Assembly: GCF_025567085.1 (NCBI RefSeq)
Contig: NZ_JAOQJN010000006.1
Coordinates: 124,001 to 188,000, forward strand
Origin: Bovifimicola ammoniilytica
GTDB lineage: Bacteria; Bacillota; Clostridia; Lachnospirales; Lachnospiraceae
Length of the DNA stretch: 64,000 nucleotides
Direction of reading: 5' to 3'
The position numbers and the translations under genes are program-made. The notes below the pieces were generated by a model that made no database searches, was not told where the DNA came from, and saw only the letters and a program-made list of their open reading frames with translations. Of this stretch, positions 58,501 to 64,000 are shown in pieces. The first letter of the stretch is position 1. Every line of letters begins with the position of its first letter.

Positions 58501-61171
58501 AACAGCAGGTCTTGTAATGAAAGAAGACGTAAAAGCAAGAGCAGAACTGGATCAGGCAGTTTCCGATGCGAAAAATAATTATGCAGAAGCAAATTATACA
58601 AAAGACAGTTATGAGAATCTGAAGGCTGCAATCAAGGAAGCTGAAGAAGTATTAGCAAAATCTGATGCGACAGTAGATGAAATGAATGAACAGGTTGACA
58701 AGCTGGATAAAGCAGTGAAAGCACTTGTTCGTCTGGATGATGCAGTAGATAAGTCAGAATTAAATGGCTATATCGAAAATGCACTGACCAAGACAAATGA
58801 CGGCACTTATACAGACAACAGTTGGAACAGTTTCCAGGCAGCAATCAAATCTGCTCAGAAAGTATCCGCTGATGTCAATGCAACAAAACCAGAAGTAGAA
58901 AAGCAGACAAAACTGCTGACCTCTTCTTATGAAGCACTTGTTGTTAAAAACAAACAGAGTGATCTCTTTGAAAAATATCCGCAGATTTTTGAAGGTACAT
59001 ATTCCGTACCGATCAAACTGCTCAACGCAACATCCGATGAAGATTCTATGGGAAATGCTTCCATGATTCAGAACGGAATTGTAAGAGTTACGGGTAAAGG
59101 TGAAGTAACACTGGAGATGAACTTCCAGTCCATGAAATTTGCCGGAATGACAGGTTATCTGTACAAACTGAAAAAAGTAGATATGGATACGGTTGAATAC
59201 AACAAATATAATTATCCGGTAAAATATGAAGCTTCCGATGCAACAATTCTGGAAGAGTACACAGATGTTTACGATTTATTTAATGACAAGAACTCTGAGT
59301 ATTACGACAAGAATACAGAAGGAAACTGGTATCCAAAAAAATTATCAATCCCGATTGAACTGAACGACAACCTGTTCTATGTAGAGGTTTATGTTCCGGT
59401 TATGGAAAGCATCGGTGAAGGACAGGGTACAAAGGTTGCCAGAGTTTCTATCGACTGGGCAAACATCAAACAGGAGACAGGAGTAGAAAGAGACAACAGT
59501 GTAATCGAAGCACTTCTGAATCAGGTATCCGGTATGCAGCAGGGTGATGTTGCTGACGAATACTGGAACGCTTTAAATGCGGCTTACATGACAGCTCAGG
59601 ATGTTTACAATGATATGAATTCTACACAGAAAGAAATTGATCTGCAGGTGACAGCTTTACAGGCAGCCGTAGATGCAGTAGAAACTCAGATCGTAGACAA
59701 GACAGAACTGAATGCTTTGATTGAAAAAGCAACAGCAGAAGCAAATCGTACCGATGTTGTTTATACTTCTGCAACATTAGAAGCATTAAAGACAGCAATC
59801 ACAAATGCACAGGCAGTAGCAGCAAAAGAAGATGCTACCAAGGCAGAAGTTCAGGCACAGGTTACAGCACTTCAGACAGCACTTGACAGTTTAAGAGTTG
59901 TTGATAAGACAAACTTAAATGCCCTGATTGAAAAAGCAAAAGCTGAGGCAGTAAAAACAGATGTTTATGAAAGCAGCAGTTTGACGGTCCTGAATACAGC
60001 AATTACACTGGCTGAGAATGTTGCAGCAAATCCAAAAGCAACAGAGGCAGAAGTTGCAGCAGCAGAGAAATCTCTGACAACTGCATTAAACGGACTGGTA
60101 GAAAAAGCAGTTGTAGATAAGAGCAAACTGGAAAGCAAGATTGCAGAAGCAAAGACATATTTAAGCCAGACAGACATTTATACAGAAAGTTCTCTTGCAA
60201 CATTACAGAGTGCAGTAGGTCGTGCTCAGAATGTAATGGATAATGATTCTGCATCACAGAAACTGGTAGATGATCAGGTGACAAAACTGACAGAAGCAAT
60301 CCAGCAGTTAGCAAAGAAGAGTGATGGAAAACTGGATATCAAGAACCTTGCTGATGGGGTTTACTCTATCTATGGAACAATGGTGAAAGTAGACAAGAAT
60401 ACTTATTCTATGTCAAATGAAGCAATCAACCATACAATTAAACTGACAGTGAAGAATGGTAAATACTATATCACTCTGAACTTCAACGGACTGACCGTAG
60501 GACAAAAACTTGGATATTTAAGCCAGCTGAAATACTTCACAACAGGTTATAGTGTTGATCCTCAGTATGGTAATCCGCAGGGATCACTTGCAGATGTTAC
60601 CGTAGATAGTTATCAGAAGAATGCAGATGGAACGTTAGTATCTGATTCTTATGGAACAAACTATCCAGATGTCGTTACATTCGAATTGATTCCGGAAGCT
60701 CTGAATGATGGATATGTTCCGTTACAGGTATTCGTTCCGATTATGGACGCAATCAGCTCTGGTACAGGAACACAGCCAGTATACCTGAAACTGGATTGGA
60801 GCTCATTAAAAGCAACAACATCCGATGATCCAGACTTTGATAAGAACGACAACAATAATAGTAATTCCAACGGAAATAACAACAGTAATTCTTCTATTGG
60901 AAACAGCTCACTTGGAAATAATACCCTTGGAAGCAGTTCTCTTGGAAGCAGCAAACTTGGTTCTTCCTCACTTGGAAGTGGTTCTTCAAGTCTGAAGAGT
61001 GGAACATCCAGCCTTGGATCAGGTTCCAGCCTGAAATCAGCATCCAACGTTAAGACTGGTGATGTTGTACAGAACAATACCCTGTGGGCAGCTATCCTTC
61101 TTCTCGGAGGAGTCGCTTTACTGGCAGGAATCATGGAGTACAACAGAAAGAAAAAAGCAAACATAAAATAA
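55502..61171 (+). CDS. Giant wall-anchored multi-NEAT/FIVAR heme protein with NVKTG sorting signal
   Basis: The 1889-aa protein has a signal peptide (1-28, ending IQAFA), a unique region to about 520, then NEAT-like domains near 523-700, 834-930, 1154-1320 and 1612-1780, each opening with DGTY/GVY and often YSMSN or SARL. Between them lie helical FIVAR-like repeats (about 700-820, 940-1150, 1335-1605) that begin DKxxLxxLIEKAxAEA. A Ser/Gly/Leu-rich spacer (about 1795-1845) with repeated SSLGS leads to NVKTGD (Asn1849), a hydrophobic helix and the tail NRKKKANIK. It captures heme at the cell wall, with SrtB upstream as the likely anchor enzyme. Confidence 0.88.
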   Translation: MKKIKKILAFVLSTSMLLGGMNIQAFAGEQKETNTANTELDNQNEYVVPLTFYGPSGKLLTEEPYSGTVQDYMDNVALVKKNDNGTYHVTLQIENYEKIDILQFSKPGVISDDIAPSNAPMGTFNIPEKYIANNEENPSEATEYLKEQGQINEEWNDKYIQNYSVEKATTGVSWYSFDVDTLEGTMYTKAFYSYGRTDDDLESYMYGIVNGKFTFDVNNAVVAKEINEENYKNIGLELSKVVTSVGDSPDFTGFVAEEKTANDLFSGTCEAKIENGKVTVTAETSSIDSIRVLEEIKDLGECTYPSTSSYRQYMYAYSREVKKNKYISVYSDNILEDGKFSIEYENLEEAIFGKQVEIQTEDGTYYGELRVRTTPKEKLELTDGDVTLVTDNYTVNSKAKFGAELLQETSDEDSEYNKYYSLLAGNASKALIYNLSLKMNDSQVIPSRAVELRVKIPKDWDTSKIEVQWYYPVNEMFNPIEYFDSSSYKNDDGSIHMEGDELVITGTTRVYNTIAITQKADKVDISEIQDGTYNVNVTMWQQDQPDRLSMSNSAVVNDSARLVVENGKKHIYFDTQGIVITGRYGYTNGIFWANNEQTEENGLPILSEYTPLDYYSYYLNDSGSTDMDSYAEEYDLYYPKSVGFEFPESADRDDGVYLNFFVPIMDELQHKVPGSGEGCRTAFMTLSGLTPVAEINEPTHDKSVLVVAVDKASKYTADNYTEESYKVLSDAVAKAQKVIDGTTSANDSEIVALDKEISDAISGLKEATGLDKYNKVLKNAKALNEADYTAESWADLQAVITAQEGKVTEENADQASADLQSAVDALVPMSTAVSMEKGVYEVQATLTNQDGTASDLNAGLKSARLYTDKDGNVTAYLYVDGITGMQYRKGAGYADADTDAGRLVVKLPANVENHKVKVTTESGEAELLLNLDLKSAVKQEIKKSDLESKLNDAKVLKEKNYTSDSFAVLTNAIATAESVLADKVAFQSEITAAEVTLDTATAGLVMKEDVKARAELDQAVSDAKNNYAEANYTKDSYENLKAAIKEAEEVLAKSDATVDEMNEQVDKLDKAVKALVRLDDAVDKSELNGYIENALTKTNDGTYTDNSWNSFQAAIKSAQKVSADVNATKPEVEKQTKLLTSSYEALVVKNKQSDLFEKYPQIFEGTYSVPIKLLNATSDEDSMGNASMIQNGIVRVTGKGEVTLEMNFQSMKFAGMTGYLYKLKKVDMDTVEYNKYNYPVKYEASDATILEEYTDVYDLFNDKNSEYYDKNTEGNWYPKKLSIPIELNDNLFYVEVYVPVMESIGEGQGTKVARVSIDWANIKQETGVERDNSVIEALLNQVSGMQQGDVADEYWNALNAAYMTAQDVYNDMNSTQKEIDLQVTALQAAVDAVETQIVDKTELNALIEKATAEANRTDVVYTSATLEALKTAITNAQAVAAKEDATKAEVQAQVTALQTALDSLRVVDKTNLNALIEKAKAEAVKTDVYESSSLTVLNTAITLAENVAANPKATEAEVAAAEKSLTTALNGLVEKAVVDKSKLESKIAEAKTYLSQTDIYTESSLATLQSAVGRAQNVMDNDSASQKLVDDQVTKLTEAIQQLAKKSDGKLDIKNLADGVYSIYGTMVKVDKNTYSMSNEAINHTIKLTVKNGKYYITLNFNGLTVGQKLGYLSQLKYFTTGYSVDPQYGNPQGSLADVTVDSYQKNADGTLVSDSYGTNYPDVVTFELIPEALNDGYVPLQVFVPIMDAISSGTGTQPVYLKLDWSSLKATTSDDPDFDKNDNNNSNSNGNNNSNSSIGNSSLGNNTLGSSSLGSSKLGSSSLGSGSSSLKSGTSSLGSGSSLKSASNVKTGDVVQNNTLWAAILLLGGVALLAGIMEYNRKKKANIK

Positions 61172-61182
61172 TTAAGTAGAGA

Positions 61183-61229
61183 TTTGGCAGACGACCCTCC
61201 CATTCCTTCGGGACTGGGAGTCTGCCAAA
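61183..61229 (+). terminator. Long hairpin after the giant NEAT gene
   Basis: TTTGGCAGAC (61183-61192) pairs perfectly with 61220-61229, and an inner CTCCCA/TGGGAG stem closes on a C(TTCG)G tetraloop. No long T-run follows, so it may reduce rather than stop read-through to the Shp gene. Confidence 0.7.
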
Positions 61230-61251
61230 CTCATTTAACAGGAGATAAGGA

Positions 61252-62253
61252 ATGAAATTAGCAGCGAAAAAAAATAAAATATTGTCTGCCATTATGACTT
61301 GTGTGCTTGCCATTACTTTAATGGCAGGCTTTCCTGCTGTTAAGGCTTATGCCGCAAGCGGGACAGTGTATAGCTGTACAATTAACAGATGTTACGCACA
61401 CCCGGTTACCGGAGTAATCGAAGATTCCGGTGGAGAGAGTTCTTATGCAACAGGACAGGGCATGGTAGAAGGTTGTGTATACAGCAATGGTATCTTGGAA
61501 GTATCAGACGATGGAGCTTATTATCTGACCATCCGCATGAGTCTGATGGACTACACCAGTGGACATAGTTTTCAGGTACAGAATGTAGGAGATTCCGGCT
61601 GGTCTACACCATCAGAAATCGGTATTACAGGAAATGGTTCAGACAGCAACGGTACAACAGCCGATGTGTGTATGCGTGTGCCAAGCGAAAACTGTGTAGT
61701 CAGAGGTTCCATGTATGTAGAACCGATGGGAAGAGATGTTATTTTCTATCTGTATCCGAGCAACTACAGTGAAGGAAACAATACAGACATGAACGCAACT
61801 ATGGTAACAGAAAGTTCTGATGGAACAGCAGTAGAATCCAGTGGTTCTGGTTCAGTAGATAATTCAGGTTCTACTTCCAGTGGAAGTTTAAGTTCTGGAA
61901 GTTCTTCTCTTCAGAGTTCCGGCTCATCCGATAAAAGCAGTTCTTCCAGCAGCTCATCAAAGAAACTGGAGAGCAGTATTACAGAAGCTGCAAAACCGAG
62001 CAGTGATTCTTCTTCACTGGATACAGAAAATCCAGTAAATTCTTCAGAAGGATTAAGTCTTTCTACTGCGAAAGATGGAACAAGTGACAGCGATTCCGAT
62101 AGCGGAAATACTTCTTCCGGCAACCGGATTTTTCAGATTGCATTGGCAGTTGTAGTAACAGGTCTGATTCTGCTTGGAGCAGTATCCGGAGTGATTTATT
62201 TCTTCCGTAAGAACTGGAAACGTTGGGGAGGTGCAGAGGACGATGATGAATAG
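61252..62253 (+). CDS. Shp-type heme-binding surface protein
   Basis: The 333-aa protein has a signal peptide (1-34), the Shp heme-binding domain (about 36-175: GTVYSCTINRCYAHPVTGVIEDSGG, MVEGCVYSNGILEVSDDGAYYLTIRMSLMDYTSGHSFQVQN), a Ser-rich spacer (about 190-285) and a C-terminal membrane helix (IFQIALAVVVTGLILLGAVSGVIYFF) with a basic end. Shp passes heme from wall proteins to the HtsA-type lipoprotein in streptococci. It overlaps the next start by 11 nt, which fits that chain. Confidence 0.87.
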   Translation: MKLAAKKNKILSAIMTCVLAITLMAGFPAVKAYAASGTVYSCTINRCYAHPVTGVIEDSGGESSYATGQGMVEGCVYSNGILEVSDDGAYYLTIRMSLMDYTSGHSFQVQNVGDSGWSTPSEIGITGNGSDSNGTTADVCMRVPSENCVVRGSMYVEPMGRDVIFYLYPSNYSEGNNTDMNATMVTESSDGTAVESSGSGSVDNSGSTSSGSLSSGSSSLQSSGSSDKSSSSSSSSKKLESSITEAAKPSSDSSSLDTENPVNSSEGLSLSTAKDGTSDSDSDSGNTSSGNRIFQIALAVVVTGLILLGAVSGVIYFFRKNWKRWGGAEDDDE

Positions 62254-63418
62254 GCGTTTGAAAAAAGCATCGGCTGTTCTCCTTGCAATGACCATGATTT
62301 TTTCTCTGGCAGGTTGTGTAGACCAGAGTCAGGGAAAGAAAAGCAGTGATTCTGCTACGCAGACAGAGAGCAGTACAGATGAGACAGCCAGCAGTAAGAC
62401 GGCAGATAAAAAGACTTCTGACAGCAAATCGGACAAGGATTCTTCCAATGAAGATGCCAAGTCTCTCTTAGAGATTAATGATCCGGAAGAAAAGGCAGCC
62501 GTAGAAGCAGCCAAGAAAAAAGTACAGGCTATGAAAGAAAGCCCAAGAATTATAGCGACTTCTCCGGCAACCGCAGATATCTGTGACAAGCTGGAACTGG
62601 ATTTGGTAGGTGTTTGCAGTAGCACCGTATCCACAATTCCAGACAGATACAAAGATGTAGATACAGTCGGAACAGCCATGAGTCCGGATATGGAGATTGT
62701 ATCCTCACTTAATCCAGACTGGATTTTAAGTCCGGTGTCATTGCAGAGTGATCTGCAGCCGAAATATGAAGCAATCGATACAGACTGGGCGTTTTTGAAT
62801 CTTAGAAGTGTGCCGGGTATGTACCGTTCCATTCAGGAACTGGGTGAGATTTTCGACAGAGAAGATCAGGCACAGAAACTGGTGGACGAGTTTACAGAAT
62901 TCTATGATGATTATAAGAAAAAGAATGAAGGAAAAGACCATCCGAAGGTAATGATCCTGATGGGACTTCCGGGGTCTTATATTATCGCAACACCGAATTC
63001 CTATGTAGGAAGTCTGGTGGAACTGGCAGGCGGAGAGAATGTATACTCTGACACCGATCAGGAATTTTTGACCGTAAATACTGAAGACATGAAAACCAAA
63101 GAGCCGGATATTATCTTACGTGCCGCACATGCACTGCCGGATCAGGTGGTAGAAATGTTCAATAAAGATTTTGCGGAGAATGACATCTGGCAGCATTTCG
63201 ATGCTGTGAAGAACGGCAGAGTTTATGATCTGACTTATGAATATTTCGGTATGAGTGCTACGTTTAAGTATCCACAGGCACTGGAAGAATTACAGCCAAT
63301 CCTTTATCCGGAAAGTGATGAAGATTCAGCAAAAGCAAAAGAAACCAGTGATAATGCACAGAAGAAAGCAAAGGATTCTGACGCAACTGAAAAATACAAC
63401 GAACAGCAGAGCAAGTAG
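62243..63418 (+). CDS. Heme/iron ABC transporter substrate-binding lipoprotein
   Basis: The 391-aa lipoprotein has lipobox LAGC (Cys24 or 25), an acidic/Ser linker, then a BtuF/IsdE-type binding fold: RIIATSPATADICDKLELDLVGVCSS, MSPDMEIVSSLNPDWILSP, YVGSLVELAGGENVYSD and FLTVNTEDMKTKEPDIILRAAHA. It would receive heme from Shp. Either ATG 62243 or 62246 can start it. A Lys/Asp-rich tail (residues 360-391) is unusual for the family. Confidence 0.9.
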   Translation: MMNRRLKKASAVLLAMTMIFSLAGCVDQSQGKKSSDSATQTESSTDETASSKTADKKTSDSKSDKDSSNEDAKSLLEINDPEEKAAVEAAKKKVQAMKESPRIIATSPATADICDKLELDLVGVCSSTVSTIPDRYKDVDTVGTAMSPDMEIVSSLNPDWILSPVSLQSDLQPKYEAIDTDWAFLNLRSVPGMYRSIQELGEIFDREDQAQKLVDEFTEFYDDYKKKNEGKDHPKVMILMGLPGSYIIATPNSYVGSLVELAGGENVYSDTDQEFLTVNTEDMKTKEPDIILRAAHALPDQVVEMFNKDFAENDIWQHFDAVKNGRVYDLTYEYFGMSATFKYPQALEELQPILYPESDEDSAKAKETSDNAQKKAKDSDATEKYNEQQSK

Positions 63419-63432
63419 AAAGGAGAGGACAG

Positions 63433-64000
63433 ATGAAAGAGACAGAATTAAAAAATACTTCTGAGACTTCCGAAAGGGAAGTCCAGAACCTCTCCGGTCA
63501 GGATAAAGCAAGAAAGCATCGGAAAACAGCAAAAGCAGCCATTTCCTTTATTGTAATGATCGTATTGCTGGTTGCATTATTTTTTGCGGCAGTGAATATC
63601 GGAAGCCTGAAAGTCAGCTTCCCGGAACTACTGAAAGGATTATTTGTAAAGTACAATGAAGACGTGGCAACAATCTATGACTTACGATTCCCACGAATTG
63701 TAATCTCCATGTTAGCCGGAGCTGCGATAGCGGTATCGGGTGTGTTATTTCAGGCGGTATTAAAAAATCCACTTGCCGATCCGGGAATCATCGGTATTTC
63801 CAGTGGAGCAAGTTTTGCGGCGGTACTCATTACCGCATTTGCACCGACTTTATTTTTCTTCACTCCATTATTTGCATTTCTTGGTGGTGTGATTGCATTT
63901 GTCTTAGTTTACAGCCTGTCATGGAAAGGGGGATTAAGTCCCTTAAGAATTATCCTTGTCGGTGTGGCAGTCGATGCAATGTTCACCGGATTATCCAGTG
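63433..64000 (+). CDS. FecCD-family heme/iron permease, 3' truncated by window end
   Basis: The visible 189 residues have a charged N-terminus, a first helix (ISFIVMIVLLVALFFAAVNIG), IYDLRFPRIVISMLAGAAIAVSGVLFQAVLKNPLADPGIIGISSGASFAAVL (the conserved FecCD/BtuC loop, RFPR...NPLADPGIIGISSGA) and further helices. It forms the membrane channel for the lipoprotein encoded 14 nt upstream. Its ATPase should follow outside the window. An AGGAGAGG site precedes the ATG. Confidence 0.93.
   Translation, partial: MKETELKNTSETSEREVQNLSGQDKARKHRKTAKAAISFIVMIVLLVALFFAAVNIGSLKVSFPELLKGLFVKYNEDVATIYDLRFPRIVISMLAGAAIAVSGVLFQAVLKNPLADPGIIGISSGASFAAVLITAFAPTLFFFTPLFAFLGGVIAFVLVYSLSWKGGLSPLRIILVGVAVDAMFTGLSS

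Noticed and set aside
60661..61203. 180-aa antisense ORF at the end of the giant NEAT gene
   Set aside because: It is a leucine/proline-rich shadow of the Ser/Gly/Leu spacer.
1..64000. tRNA or rRNA genes, or an ICE integrase with attachment sites
   Set aside because: None could be recognised. The only recombinase is TnpX of the nested element, so the outer ICE boundaries are not claimed.

Overview
The window reads as accessory DNA of a gut Firmicute of the Lachnospiraceae type (Blautia, Ruminococcus or Mediterraneibacter-like). This is an inference from moderate GC, strong GGAGG ribosome binding sites, frequent TTG starts, class B sortase biology and an ICE backbone common in that family. 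Nearly all genes lie on the + strand. No tRNA, rRNA or CRISPR array was seen.

Layout. (1) 1-15.5 kb is the front of a large integrative conjugative element (ICE). It carries a C5 DNA methyltransferase (5' cut by the window edge), an amidoligase and gamma-glutamylcyclotransferase pair, a 1454-aa thioester/CnaB wall-anchored adhesin, metK, a DUF3991/Toprim protein, an N4/N6 methyltransferase, a DUF4406 protein, a candidate oriT, MobC, a MobP-type relaxase, PcfB and small ICE proteins. (2) At about 16.39 kb the coupling-protein gene virD4 is interrupted by a 13.3-kb mobilizable element of the Tn4451 type (TnpX, TnpV, TnpZ-like MobV relaxase, TnpW). This element carries a BceRS/BceAB-like two-component plus ABC transporter module, a CHC2 primase and a VirE-type helicase. 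Joining the two virD4 pieces at a shared CTGG restores the reading frame. (3) 29.7-37.1 kb is the rest of the conjugation operon: virD4 3' part, a pilin-like membrane protein, TrbL/VirB6, DUF4313, PrgI, VirB4, and a lysozyme-like plus CHAP cell-wall hydrolase. (4) 37.1-50.8 kb is a conflict region: a peptidoglycan-binding/DUF1906 protein with a hydrophobic tail and a YcxB-like neighbour, a LytTR regulator with a truncated sensor kinase, a 5'-truncated RHS protein with a GIY-YIG-like C-terminal toxin and a candidate immunity gene, an IS element, and two exported proteins. (5) 51-64 kb is a cell-surface heme/iron system: class B sortase, three adjacent regulator-like genes, two NEAT-type proteins (one of 1889 aa ending in NVKTG), a Shp-type heme protein, a substrate-binding lipoprotein and a FecCD permease cut by the window end.

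How the parts work together. The ICE mobilization genes make and move single-stranded DNA, while the methyltransferases with a dedicated SAM synthetase probably modify DNA against restriction. The nested element currently separates the Walker A and Walker B halves of VirD4, so ICE transfer should depend on its excision or on another coupling protein. The sortase can anchor the heme proteins and perhaps the adhesin, and the heme chain runs wall to Shp to lipoprotein to permease. Two TTGTTG-N9-CAACAA palindromes lie just upstream of the heme promoter and are candidate operators for the adjacent regulators. The right end of the ICE and its integrase are not identifiable here, so it is undecided whether the heme locus is ICE cargo or chromosome.
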